Origin: Agarophyton chilense
Taxonomy: Eukaryota; Rhodophyta; Florideophyceae; Gracilariales; Gracilariaceae
Assembly: GCA_030374765.1 (NCBI GenBank)
Contig: JARGXX010000071.1
Coordinates: forward strand, 248,001 to 312,000
Reading direction: 5' to 3'
Length of the DNA stretch: 64,000 nt
Program-made: the position numbers and the translations under genes
Shown: in pieces, positions 9,697 through 20,751 of the stretch
How the letters are laid out: every line of letters begins with the position of its first letter
How positions within the stretch are numbered: position 1 is the first letter of the stretch
The notes under the pieces: model-generated
The model's database searches: none
What the model was told of the DNA's origin: nothing
The model's input: the letters and a program-made list of their open reading frames with translations, nothing else

Positions 9697-12216
9697 TTAA
9701 GAAGGACCTGTCGGTTTAAGAGTAATGGAATCAGGAGGACCAGTGTTATTGACTACCAACGGTAGAAAACCTGCGGAAATGCTAGAAGCCATCGACCTAA
9801 GAGGTAGCGAAGGAGCGGTAGCCCCGCCAATGGGGACAGGAGTCGAAACCAAAAGAGGATGAACGAAAGGAACCGCCGGAGCAGGTTGCAAAACCGCATG
9901 GTTCATGTTAGCACCTAGAAGGGGATCCGTCAAAGGATCAGATGGCGCAGCAGCAGAGACGCTTGCCAGATTGGCAACCTGAGGGGTGGCGAGTTGGTAT
10001 ATGTCCAACTGGAACTGATTCTGGAACTCACCAAGTTGGTTCAGCGCCTTCGTGTATTGCGCATGCCGCTCCAGAAAACCTTCAAGGAGCGTTAGTGCAG
10101 CAACCACGGAGGTAGGCCCACCCCTTTGAATGTTGGTGACGCAAGACTGGCGAATTCGAGCCAGTAAACCGACCACGGCCGGAGACTCCATCATAGGTTG
10201 AGGCGGAGGACGAGCAATACCCACCAACAGAGGTCGAACCGGAACAGCAACCCGCGAGGAGCTCGGTTGAGTAGGAATCACACCCGTAGGGATAGGCGAC
10301 TTACGACCTTGAGGTAACGGCTCGGACGGGAAGGGACCAGCATTACGACCAACTGGTGTCTCCACAGTACCATAATAAGGTTCGGGGCTCGCGGGAGCTC
10401 CATAAACAGGAGGCTCTACGGGATAGTATTGGGCGTGGCGAGGCACAATCTCCCATGTTGCGGGATCGAAAGCCTCCCAAACTTGATGGGAATCCCAATG
10501 GTAATTATTGCTCTGCTCGGGATACGAGTCCAAATCCTTCACGGTATAATCGGTCCCCTCCACGATATTCTCGTAACCAAACCGGGAAATATCCTGGGCA
10601 ACCCTCGAAGGTATGAAGAAAATACGACCTACAGGTTGAACACCATCTCGGTATATGTCAGAGTCGGGATTGCAACAGTCCCAATCGATACCGTAACGGG
10701 CGGCCTCCAGAGCCAGGATGGAAACCAACACGGTCCACTCCGAGAAAGCAATCGACCAAATGAGGTAATACCTCTCTAGGTTCTGAGAAATCTGACTCCC
10801 GAAGTACGCCAAAATCGGTGGAGTGGGCGCGCTCAGCGATAACGGAACCTCATAGGACTCCCACCACTCTGGTCGAAGCACGTACCAATCGCGTCTGCCC
10901 TTCGTAGGTTGTAAGAAGTACTCGACGTTATGAAACATATGCATAACGCGAGTGTAAGAGTTGCGAGTGCGAACGCGACTCTCCGTCGCTGCATCCTGGC
11001 CCCACCTACTACGGTCAGCCCAATTGATAGTGGTGAAAGGCCGATTCAGGGAAACCAAGTCAGGTGAAACTGGAAGGTAAGTCTCCGGAATAGACGGGTA
11101 CTGGCACACTTGCACCACCAATCGACAGTAATAATCCAGCTCCGGTTCGATGCGCACATACGGCAAGTCGCTCGGATATATCGGCGGGATGAAATACCTC
11201 AAAGGTGTATGACCCTGCCGACTATGGTAAAATTCCAGTCGACGCTGACAATGTTGAGACTCTTGGTCCCGTTTTTTCAAAAGCAATGGAACGGAGCGAA
11301 GGCGCTCGCAGTCCCAACGGGACAAACCCAAGTAGGTATCCAATTGTGATCTGGTAAGAGCTGCCGGCAATGACGAATTCCCCACCGCCACAGGCCAATC
11401 GTGCTTCAACAGGTCATTGTTCGTCACCTGGTCGTATGTAATACCAAAAGGTCAATACTGAGTCGTCGTCCGGTTTGCCACACCGAGCGCGAGATTGTGA
11501 GCTCAATTGGTTTGGGTCGTCGAAGGAAGTCCATCAATGCGTTGGTACGGGTCAGCTGGAGTACCAGGGGAGAACTCAGTTGCAGAGATAGGCATACTGC
11601 GAAACCCAATTTTGGTAGGCGTTCGCGAAGTCCAGCGAGACACCGTCTTGGTAGTAGCACTGCGTCCACGGCCACGAGATGGGCCGCTACCTGACATGGT
11701 TGGGAAGGCCATTGTTCGACCCGACGAACGAGGTGATGACTCTACCTCCACCGCCGCGGTGAACACCAGCGGGTATTCATCCTTCTGAAGTAGAGCCTCC
11801 TCGGTCCGTTCTGAGGAGAAGGCTAACGAATCCAACCTTTCCGGTAGTACCGAAACTGACCTTTCGGGTACACCAGTGGCCGGCGTGTGGTCGCCAGCGT
11901 GTCCAGACCTTTGAGGTATCGTGGAACGGGACCAATCCGACCTTAAAGGCATAACAGCAGGGGTATCAATCCCGTCGGAATCGCCGACTTCTTCAACCTC
12001 AATGGTGACCGGCGTCTCACGTCTCTCGAGCGCTGCTGTTGCTTGTGGGGACGACCCACCCCTTTGAGGTATCGGTGACGAATCCACGATGCCATGCGTG
12101 GTGCACCGACGTGGCACTGAATGGGTTCGAACGAGTGCGCGGAGGTGGCGCGATCCTGTTATTGCCTTGAGGGTAAACCGGAATGCAAAACCGGAAAAAG
12201 GTCGCGTAATTACCAA
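9697..12216 (-). pseudogene. Long antisense ORF of element 1
   Basis: On the strand opposite to pol, one frame of about 840 codons runs from 12216 down to the stop at 9697, interrupted only by two TGA codons (11503-11505 and near 11455). The main open part (11427-9697) is 576 codons. It encodes a Trp/Tyr/Pro-rich protein (for example WAD RSRWGQ, LRPEWWESYEVPLSLSAP, YHWDSHQVWEAFDP). The N-terminal part is Ser/Pro-rich with a repeated (I/V)P(Q/E)R peptide created by the ACCT-N-GGT micro-palindromes. I recognise no known domain. Element 2 has a positional counterpart (31649-33505). A real start codon was not identified. Confidence 0.6.
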
Positions 12217-12892
12217 CGAGGCCGCTCAACACCAATAAGGTCTCACAACCGGAAGCTTTCACCACGGACCCAGGGCAACACCTCAATGGTTGTATCGACG
12301 CAGGCTCAGGCCCCACCGGCGCCACGAGTCAATCCTTATAAGGTAGACGAAACCTGAAACGTCGAGAAGCCAGGATACCTTCCGGGAAAAGCCGGACAAA
12401 CGGTTACGCTTGCGACGCCGCCAAATAAGGGCAGCACTACCTGAAGGGTTGTCGAGCCGTGGGAACGACCAGGCGGGACGGCGCTGCGCAGGGACCTAGG
12501 AGGGAACTGAAGTTTGAGTACCCGGGAAAAGTTGAGACACCAACTTGGTTAGACAGGGGGGCTATGCGGAAGCAGAATCGCAAGCAAGCAGGGCCACTAC
12601 CAAAACGGTGTCGGCGAGCGCGCTAGTTACAATTCATAGCCCTCATAACAGTCCGTACCTGAATGGTTGTCGCTCAATTCGTGCGCCGATGTCGCCGCGC
12701 GCCCTCCCCAACCGATACTGGCGCCGAGTTCTGAGCTTCAAGGGATCGCGCGCCGCGCGCAGACACTACTCCGATGACCGCGCCGCTGTCGCTCGCTAAA
12801 CCTTTATGGGTTGATTGAAGGAAACACGGGGCGTGCCTCACGGGTAGGAAGGGGGTCTGTCGTATAGTGGCAGAAGGTCTGACCTTTGAGGT
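11837..12892. repeat. Dispersed ACCT-N-GGT micro-palindromes
   Basis: Short near-palindromes of the form ACCT(3-5 nt)GGT recur every 50-200 bp: ACCTTTGAGGT at 11907, CCTTTGAGGT at 12061, ACCTCAATGGT at 12280, ACCTGAAGGGT at 12439, ACCTGAATGGT at 12657, ACCTTTATGGGT at 12800, ACCTTTGAGGT at 12882, and others. Those after 12250 mostly share a TTG(T/A) extension. More are scattered through the rest of element 1 (for example ACCTTCGAGGT at 61). Confidence 0.6.
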
Positions 12893-13037
12893 TGTCAATA
12901 TACTACACTGACCCTGTCAGTAATGGATACGAGGGATCATCGCGGCCATGCAGCTCCGGGCGAGCTACCATCTAGGTGTTGTGGAGAGAATTGACTACAA
13001 CAAATAAGATCGCAAATTCGTTTGAAAGAATCTTGTC

Positions 13038-13307
13038 GTGCGACGCACGTTAGATAAAGCCCCCTTTGGCTTTGAGCGTGACCGTTTTGCCTTAGAAAAA
13101 CAACCATACAAGATCACCAAGCACCGGTTCACTATTGACGAGAAGCGTGCCGCTATGGAAGTAGATGAGAGAAAAGTGGCTGTGGAGGAGTCCAAGAAAA
13201 TGGTGGATGTGTTGTTTCTGTTTGCCAAGAATCACTCTTTAATTCCTTCTGCTTTTGAAGCAAGTTGTATCGCAGTCCGGCAGCGTCATCTTCCTGCGTC
13301 TTTCTAA
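13038..13307 (+). pseudogene. Fragment like the C-terminal tail of a transposon accessory protein
   Basis: An 89-codon open frame with a charged helical pattern (FGFERDRFALEKQPYKITKH, then KVAVEESKKMVDVLFLFAKN). Such Arg/Glu/Lys helices close many MYB/SANT-like accessory proteins encoded by DNA transposons. No DNA-binding domain is present. It is a fragment and could be chance coding-like sequence. Confidence 0.3.
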
Positions 13308-13665
13308 TTGCGCTCCATCAATGCAGAGTTGCTGCAGTCGCCGAAATTTCAAATGCAACACGCAATGTGTAGACATAAAATCTGCAACCCTTTCTCCAAT
13401 CCTAGAATAAAGCGGAGGACCTCAAAGAATGTCGTTCACTTGCAATATAGATGCATCCCTACCCTGCGTGCTCTACATTCCTCTCTTTCACGTTCGTTTC
13501 ATCGAATATGGCGCGAATATGACAGCGTATATACAACGCGCACCAACATTTCCGTTAAACGTTTCCGCCAAACAAAATGGCCAATTTCCATTATATCTTG
13601 AAGCAGTGCTCTACAAACTTGATTCTATCACGTGCACACACCTATCCCTCCCAGAAAGTGATATC

Positions 13666-14659
13666 ATGCCACCCCCTGGCTACCTTTCCAACTACAAAAA
13701 GGACCAAATTGTAGCAGTGCGCAGAGAACAAATACCAATTCATCACATAGCAGACCACCTTTCCAGGTTCTCTTCAACTATATATCGCTTCCTGAAGTGG
13801 CTGACCGAACAAATCTCGTCAAAAAGCCTGAAAATGGTCTGAAAATATCCAAAAAGAGCACAAAGCTGATAGGCAGACTCTCGTCTACAAAAAACTATAG
13901 CACTTACGAACTGAGACCGCGACTCAACTTGCACATCGGTGGTAGACGCATACAACAGATATTGCGAAACACTCCTCAGATTCACTACCGCAAAATTTTG
14001 AGGACCTCAAAAATGAACAAAAATCACAAAAGGGAAGCGCCTCGAATGGGCACGTCGGTACATATTCAAAGTAGACCCGTTTTGAATAAAACAGGGTTTT
14101 TCTGATGAGAAGAAGTTTAATCTAGATGTTCCCGACGGTTTCGCGTACGAATGGAATGATTTGGGGAAGGACCAACATCACATTACTACGCGCCGAAATG
14201 GTGGTGCTTTGGTTATGGTTTGGGGGGCTGTATGATTATATGGTGTGTCCGAGCACATAATTACAAGTGATAATCTTAATGAAGAGAAGTCTTGCTTCAC
14301 TTTATAAACGGATTTGCTGCTTTTGTGGCTGAAGTGTTTGGAGAATCCTCTACGTATATTTATCAACAAGAAAATGGTTCGATTCATATTGCAAAATACA
14401 CGCGCAATTTGCTACTTTGCACAGTGTATCGAATTTACTTTGGACTGTCAAGTCTCCGGATTTCAATATAATTGAGAATGTGTGGGGTGAAATGGCACGG
14501 AAATTTTATGCTGGCTACAAACAGTTTGAAAATTTAGAAGAATTGAAGGAAATAATTGTAGAGTTGTGGAACGAAATTGCGCCAGCCTACTTACTACAAC
14601 TGTATCATAGTATTAAGAGGCGTCTATTAACTGTCATTGATGCAAAGGGAGATGCTTGA
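13666..14659 (+). pseudogene. Tc1/mariner transposase relic
   Basis: The N-terminus from an ATG at 13666 reads as a helix-turn-helix (YKKDQIVAVRREQIPIHHIA, then YRFLK). After frameshifts and stops, the DDE core appears: WGGCMII-type block near 14220, QQENGSIHIAKYTRN near 14370 (the usual QDNA..H box, with the catalytic Asp replaced by Glu), and SPDFNIIENVWGEMARKFYA near 14450, followed by the typical C-terminal helix to 14659. At least three frame changes show it is dead. Terminal inverted repeats were not identified. Confidence 0.8.
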
Positions 14660-14855
14660 AAGCACTAATAAAGTAATGCTCTGAGCTTGGGATGTATTTG
14701 CGCGCGTTGTGATTTCGTGGTCTCTATTGGGGTATGAATATTGTTTTATTCTTTGGTGCCAACGCTGAATGGGAAAGCAAGATATGATGACTTGTTTAAG
14801 GCATTACGAATAAAAGCCTTTCGATTTGACTCTTTGATATTGGCGCAATATTGCC

Positions 14856-16065
14856 ATGGTGCCAGACAGTGAGTCGTTCCTGAATTTCGAATTGCGCGCC
14901 CTGCGCAAAGAGCAAATTGGGATTAGGTTATCGTACCGCGAAAAAAATGGTCACTGATATTTCTGTATCGAAGCGCGCACTCATCGTCAGCATTGTCTTG
15001 TGACTCGCTTCAACAACTCCAGAACGGACACAATGAGCATCCTTCTCTACATATTAATTTTAAGGCAGTCTCAGCGTCGAATTCCTATCCGTGAACTCCT
15101 TACTAGAGAAAGCCGGAGCCGTAGAGACAGACAAATAACGCGGAACTCACTTCAAAGTCCATCTTGTTCCCAGTTTATGTTTTTCATTCTATTTATGTCA
15201 GACCAGTCCATGATCAAATTAACTGGAGTTGACCGTGGTAACTTCGTCTATCTTCTCCAATCCCTTGAACCGTTGTACAATCAGTACACCCCTTACAACT
15301 CAAATGGTTATATACAAAAACGAGCATCGGGCGGGGGTCGCTCGCGCTCGATGAATGATACACAATCCCTAGACCTTATTCTTGGTTGGCATAGAATAAG
15401 AGTTGCATTGTGGAACTTATGTGTACTCTTCGGTGTTCCAGATAGTATGCGTGGTACGTTTCTGCGGTTGAAAAGGTGGGTTCTGCTGCATTTGCTGGCA
15501 GCAGGTGCGGACACACAGGTGTGGATGCCTGGCGAGGCGGAAATGAAAGATTTCGGAGAGGCCTTTTGTACGAATTATCACACAATGAAGGACATTTAGG
15601 CATTAGCGGAAGATCTTGAGTTGCTTCAGCAGCAATCAGGAGACTTTTTTACATAAAATGTTCTACAATGGGTGCACACACGATCATTATGATAGCAATA
15701 TCCTCGTGTTTGCGCCAAATGGTAATATTAAAGTGTGTGGTATAAGCGCACATGGTAGTATGCACTATTCACAGGTATCCGCGTCAGAGGGTGCTTACGA
15801 GAAGATTGAAAGGCAGCATGAAAAATATGAAGGTACATACGTCGAGTATTCCGCGTTCTGTTGTTGTTCGTATCCATTTCTAATAAACTCAGCGCCAGAT
15901 GAGACGATTGCGAAAGGCCCCAAAGATATCATTCGAATCAGGAAAGCCACGTCTGTGCGGGAAGAATCGGAATGGGACATGACGCCTCGTCAGCGGACGT
16001 TTCCGAGAATGAAGGATAGATTTGCTTACGAGGAGAACGGTGAAAGACGCATTATGTTGATGTAA
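14856..16065 (+). pseudogene. PIF/Harbinger-like transposase relic
   Basis: From an ATG at 14856 one frame runs to 15599 with an early TGA near 14955. It contains SLEPLYNQYTPYNSNGYIQK, an SRSMNDTQSLDLILGWHRIR block and VALWNLCVLFGVP, all characteristic of HARBI1/DDE_Tnp_4-type transposases. After a TAG at 15597 and a frameshift near 15655 the frame reads MFYNGCTHDHYDSNILVFAP, GSMHYSQV, VEYSAF (expected VxDSAF, so a catalytic Asp appears lost) and EWDMTPRQRTFPRMKDRFAY. It stops at 16063-16065. The convergent MYB-like relic next door fits a two-gene Harbinger element. Confidence 0.75.
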
Positions 16066-16184
16066 ACTTTGAACCTTTTTATCTTTCGAACCAGAAGGGT
16101 TGATGTGAACCAAGTACTATCTACGTATATGCCACACCTTGAAGTTGAAGCGAACCAACTTCTATAGGACATATTAAACCTCTA

Positions 16185-17008
16185 ATCGGTTTTGGACGAA
16201 GACTTTGCAATTAACATCAACGTCATTTCCATCAATTTCTCGTGGCGTTTGTTCTTGTCAAGACAGTGTAAACGATTATCTTTTCCTCCTTCCTTGCGCC
16301 TTTCCATATTTTTTCCACTATATCTCTGATGATTGAGTAGATATACTTTAAAAATTGCCATGAGATCATTCTCAGCCTTAGAAGCAGGTGATCTTAAACG
16401 AGGGCGCACTAGCGGGCGAGGTAAAACGGAGGTATCGAAAGCTTTCTATTTCTCTTCTTTCGCTTCGGTGAGGTAGTCGCTAGGTTTCTTATTATCTGTC
16501 GCAGAGTCATAACCAATTTGAAATGTGGAATCTACAGTTTTTCGAACGTTCACTCCTTCACCCATATCTGCGCGCTCAGTTTATAGTTCTCGAATTTTCT
16601 TGACGTTCTTCAATTCATCTGGAAAAAATGGGTCTCTCGTAAGCATACGGCGGCGATGCAACTTAGCGAACTTTCTCCTGAGACTGTCGACATAGCGCAG
16701 CTCTTTTGCGAAAAGCGTATCGTGTTTTTGAGCAGTACGTTCCATTCTTTGCGACATAGCGGTAGATTCTTTTCTACGAGCTCGAGGAGGATATTTGTCT
16801 TTTGTTGGCTGAAGCCAGTACCGCGAGTAGGGAGATTGGGTTTTGGTTTGGCTGTATCATGTATTTTGTTCAGTTTTTTATTTGTGATCTTTTCAGGAAA
16901 CGCCTTCTTGATATATGGTTTAGGCGACAGTAGATGTGGCCTGTAGTATAGTAAGCTACAACGACGAGGTAGTGATGCCACGTGAGGGATCTGGATGTTT
17001 GACGCCAT
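16185..17008 (-). pseudogene. MYB/SANT-like (DUF6818-type) accessory protein relic
   Basis: From an ATG at 17008 (minus) the frame reads TGFSQQKTNILLELVEKNLP, then EWNVLLKNTIRF. After a one-base frameshift near 16710 it continues YVDSLRRKFAKLHRRRMLTR and DPFFPDELKNVKKIREL. The pattern GF-x-LL-LVE-LP-EW plus SLRRKF-TxDP is that of SANT/MYB-like DUF6818 proteins often found with DNA transposons. A charged tail (KAENDLMAIFKVYLLNHQ; KRHEKLMEMTLMLI) lies at 16182-16409. PIF/Harbinger elements typically encode a transposase plus a MYB-like partner, and this gene is convergent with the transposase relic. Confidence 0.65.
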
Positions 17009-18245
17009 GAGCCATGTACTACAGTGGTTTAGGAAACAATTAGCTAGGTTTTCGCTAATTCGGTATAATTTAGATAAGAGAAAGTACATACGGAGGCGCA
17101 CCTCAAGTGCACCTCCTCGTGTCCACGTGGCGAAAAGCGCCACCGTAGGTCGGGTGGCTGGTGAGATATATATCTTCACCCAGCATGGCCACCCCTGTCA
17201 CTATTATAAAGACAAGCACCTTATAGACTACTTTTACCGCTTTGAGTTTCTGCAGTCGACAATAAAGGTAAGTCTAGTGTGCTTACGGTTTTCCGGACCC
17301 GCGTGCTTTGTGCATCACCGTGTACCAACATGGTCTCAGTACGCCCGCCGTTGCTGTTGCACACTTCAGTGGCTGGTGCTGCCACACCTTACAGGTATCT
17401 TCAATCTCCTTCTCCTAGGTCGAGCCAATCGCGTGCTCCATAGAACCGTCCGGGCTTACACCCCCGCTACCGTTTTGGATTATACCACACGGCCTATTGT
17501 TTGATTCTAGATTGTCGGACACAGCTAGCGCTAGTGCTTAAGAAGCTTTTGCGCAGACGCGGATTGAGAAACCAAGCCACTTAACGTGGGAGATGTGGCG
17601 ATCTGATCGCTCGTATCGGAGTTTCGGTCGCTGCATTGGCGCCGATTGCGACGTTTGTGTCCAGGATCAAATGCTCTGGCGGGACCTGTAGTATTCTGCA
17701 CTGTCGGAATGCCGATGGAAGATTTTTTTTGGCTAAGAATGATGATACTCATAAGTGAGTGCAACGGCCAGGATGAAGTTATGAAGCCGCACCCCGCAGA
17801 TAGTCCATGAGAAGGTATGTTAAGCGTGAGATCTCGGTCTAAAACGCCGCATCAGATTCGACCCTTTGAATGGATATACCGGATTGGCAACGGCGGCTAT
17901 AGTGGGTAGCCACGTGGCATTCAGGCCTACCTTTCGTAGGATGACGCCCATTTAGAGATAGTTATTCTGTCCTGTAGAGGGGTTACTTGGCTAGCCAAGT
18001 TTATATCTAGATATTATTATATGCGGCGCTCACCCCTGTGCACAGTACTTAAGGCACAGAGGCGAGCGCCGACTCCAAAGTAAAGAAGACAACAAACTGG
18101 TTTACAACTGACTTGTTCCTTGTTCAGGATTCCTTAACCGGAGATCCAGACGAGCTACAAGAAATAGTTGTCCGTTTCGTAGTACCAACCACCCTCATTG
18201 GTGAGTGGGGCCTTACAACCCCCATTCTAGCTCGCTAGTGTTGTG
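17009..18245. other. No gene; LTR-like sequence
   Basis: No protein recognised. The right part (about 17.3-18.25 kb) contains ACCT-N-GGT motifs typical of element 1, a TATTATTATATG stretch at about 18012, a strong stem-loop, and GGGGCCTTACAACCCCC near 18206. That last motif resembles GGCCTTACAACCC inside the LTRs of element 2. It is probably the remainder of a retrotransposon LTR. Confidence 0.4.
18024..18071 (+). repeat. Stem-loop with 18-bp arms
   Basis: CGGCGCTCACCCCTGTGC (18024-18041) pairs with 18054-18071, 16 of 18 positions matching, loop of 12 nt (ACAGTACTTAAG). It lies just downstream of an AT-rich TATA-like stretch, so it may be the leader hairpin of an LTR transcript. Confidence 0.75.
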
Positions 18246-18361
18246 CTCTACCACATCTTCCCCTTAGCCGAAAGCACCCATTTGGAAATCTCGAACACTG
18301 TTGCAGGTGTCTGCTCTCTTCATCAGAGCGGATACTACTGGACAGAGTCATTACAACTTTG

Positions 18362-18420
18362 CGCAAATTGAGTACACTCACATGGTCTGAATAGCTGAAT
18401 TTGAGTGTACTCAATTTGCG
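18362..18420. repeat. Inverted repeat, 19-bp perfect arms
   Basis: CGCAAATTGAGTACACTCA at 18362-18380 is exactly complementary to 18402-18420, with a 21-nt spacer. No gene overlaps it. It could be a tiny foldback element or the fused ends of a deleted DNA transposon. Confidence 0.85.
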
Positions 18421-18728
18421 ATTTGGAATTTCAGGAGCGAACCAATGCGTTGAATGACATTGTTGCATTTCAATTTCCAACGACTGTACAGTCAACGACA
18501 TTTCCATATATCAAACCAGAAAATACCTTGTTTCCTCTTGGTCTGTAAGCAAACCCAGCTGCACCAACATCGCTCACGACACATTTGTGCCTGGAACCGC
18601 TTTACAAATTGTTCAGTATTGACTATGAAACAATGAAACTCTATGTATAAAACAGCATAGAAAGCTTCTTATTCTCAACCAAAATTTATAACTACGGACT
18701 TACAATAATCAAAAGTTTGGCCTTCTAA

Positions 18729-18785
18729 CACCCTAAAACCCCTAAAACCTCTAAAAACCCCTAAACCCCTAAAACCCCTAAACCC
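18729..18785 (+). repeat. Telomere-like CCCTAAA variant tract
   Basis: About seven tandem units alternating CCCTAAAA, CCCCTAAAA, CCTCTAAAAA and CCCCTAAA. This is similar to the plant-type telomere repeat CCCTAAA but with variable A and C counts. It lies immediately downstream of the minus-strand Tc1 relic. Confidence 0.8.
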
Positions 18786-18789
18786 TTCT

Positions 18790-19620
18790 TTCTTTTTCAG
18801 TACAGTAATTAAACGCTTTGACATAGATTTTTAGAGGTTCTCCAAGAGTTCAACCGGCATGGTCTCCTACCAGTGGTCAATTTGATTGGCCAGCTCCTTA
18901 ACAGTGTTAAACTGCCTGTGATTCGAATACACACGCCTGGTACACCAAGACCAGACATTCTCAATTAGGTTAAGGCCCGGGCTTATCTCAGGCTAGTCCA
19001 AAACTTCTATATTCTTCTCTTTTAACTGGTTTTCTGTCGCATTTTCACGATGGGGCCTAAATCCATCCTGCATAAATGTCCAATTCTCTCCCACGGCACC
19101 AGGAGCAAAATATAAAAGATCCCTACTAAGGGTTTCAATATATAGTTTTGCATTTATTGTGCAACCAGACCCAACCATATTTATATTACCATAATTAGGT
19201 ACAGTGCCCTAAATCATCATTGAATTTTCTCCCTGCACCCTCTGCGAAAAACGTTCTGATTCTTTTCTCAAATCGTTTTGATAAGCAGCAAGACCGTCGG
19301 GACTATCAAGGTTTAAATTTTTTTCATCATGAATCTTAAACTCTTCCCATAGAATAGCTTTCTATGAGAATTGTTCTTTCGCCAATTTTACACATTTTTC
19401 TTTGTGTTCTTGGGTCACTTAACAACCTATATTCATGTTCCTTTACATCAGATATGAAACTTTTCCTAGTATTTGCAACATTCTCCGCACCTCAATCCCA
19501 AGGTCGTACATTTTTTGCACTTCCGATGCTAATGGTTGACGAAATATGACATTTTGAATTACTGTTCGTTTATGAAGTGCAACCCTCGTGAGGGCCATTT
19601 TCCAGGACTTGGTTGTTTTT
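18790..19620 (-). pseudogene. Tc1/mariner transposase relic (minus strand)
   Basis: Reading minus: TQEHKEKCVKLAKEQFS near 19410, IHDEKNLNLDSPDGLAAYQN near 19310 (Tc1 'SDE..F.LDGPDG' block), GENWTFMQDGFRPHRENATE near 19080 (expected QQDNAPxH, so the second catalytic box is altered), then an SPGLNLIENVW-type block near 18970 and RRVYSNHRQFNTVKELANQI. Several in-frame stops (near 19445 and 19208, for example) show it is dead. The largest clean piece is 18993-19178. Confidence 0.8.
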
Positions 19621-20751
19621 CCGCCTCAGGCGATACTTGTGAGATCTATGAGTAATACCGCTACTAGCGGGCTGGCGTAGCCAGGTGTATACGCGTTGTA
19701 CGCGAAGTGCACTGGTGGCCGTGCGCCGTGGCCCCGATTTGGGTGTGACATACCCACGTGTACCACGGGTGGCCCAGGACAGATTGGCACAGCATAGCTG
19801 GATGTTTCTCTATTTATTTAGCTTTATTACACTAGGTTAGGGAGCTCTTTACAGTATTCTACACTATATAGTGCCAGGGCGACCTCGCCCTGACACTCAG
19901 TAAACCTCCCCAACCAGGGTTCTTGGCTCTACGGAGGTGAAGCCGCGTTACTAACGGTAGACTTATCCACCCTGCGTCAACAGGAGACTCACCGCTGTTA
20001 GCGTGTATACCTTTCATACCACTGCCGTGTTCTTGCCCCAGTATTGGGTTCGCTACATATTTCTTTTGGCTCTCGTGGCCCATGCCTCGATCGCCCCCAC
20101 TGGGTGGTCCCCCCTTTATCGCTTGCCCACTCCCGAGCTCATACCTGGTCTGCTCCCTTCTAGCATCCCGCACTCTCCCCGCTTGGAGTGCCGGTGAACC
20201 TCGGCCTTACACCCCGACTTAGTCGTGTTCACTCCGGAGAGGCTCCGTCGCCGTGCTACCCTCCTTGGAGGAAGTCTCGGAAATCTTCGTGTGTTTCCAC
20301 CGCCCTTGGCGTTGCACTACAGTTTTGTTCTTTTCGTAATTCTTTTTATTACGCGACTTCTATTTACTCTGTTGGCTCTTTTTTTGGACGCATGAAAAAC
20401 TTTTGCTCTGTTGCACGGTGGAGCTCAAGATCGTCAGCAATTTCTTAATGACTCATGCCGTGGGAATGATGGGATAAAAGTCGGGGTTTTTGGACGTTTG
20501 ATAAGAGCTTATCCCTTGGCAAAATTGGGGGTTTCCGGCACTTAATAGGGGTTCGGGGGGAAAATAGGGAGGAAGTAGAGTTTTTTGGAATTTTGGGCGT
20601 CGTAGTGTTGACGGAAGCGCTCCATTTTTTGTTTCAAAGTCGTTTGATGGTGTATTATTTCGTAGATACATAAATATTTCGTTTATTGTGATTAACAGAA
20701 CTTCCGAACTCTGCAAGGGACAAATAACAAGATATATCCATTTGTTGGGAC
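19621..20751. other. No gene; possible LTR fragment at 19.7-20.4 kb
   Basis: No recognisable protein. CTCGGCCTTACACCCCGACT near 20203 resembles GGCCTTACAACCC in the element 2 LTR. The surrounding C/T-rich text (about 19745-20440) looks like a solo or truncated LTR of a related family. 20450-20751 is unremarkable. Confidence 0.3.

Larger units (their letters stand above)
1..12857 (+). mobile_element. Element 1: decayed Ty3/gypsy chromovirus (5' end outside window)
   Basis: An old gypsy retrotransposon in + orientation. The window opens inside the protease domain, so gag and the 5' LTR lie to the left. Reverse transcriptase, RNase H, integrase and a chromodomain follow in the canonical Ty3/gypsy order. 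It is interrupted at 3447-8854 by a DNA transposon, and pol carries several stops plus a 67-bp tandem duplication. Downstream of the chromodomain lies a long minus-strand ORF (9697-12216). A purine run at 12847-12857 is followed at 12858 by TGTCGTATAG, a plausible 3' LTR start. The right boundary is inferred, not proven. Confidence 0.85.
12858..18255 (+). mobile_element. Possible 3' LTR of element 1, split by later insertions
   Basis: TGTCGTATAG at 12858 follows a purine run, and CTCTACCACA at 18246-18255 is its approximate reverse complement (8 of 10), as LTR ends should be. Sequence near both ends carries the ACCT-N-GGT motif of element 1 (12882, 17389, 17929). Between about 13.0 and 17.2 kb lie DNA-transposon relics. 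The 5' LTR is outside the window, so this pairing is an inference. Confidence 0.35.
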
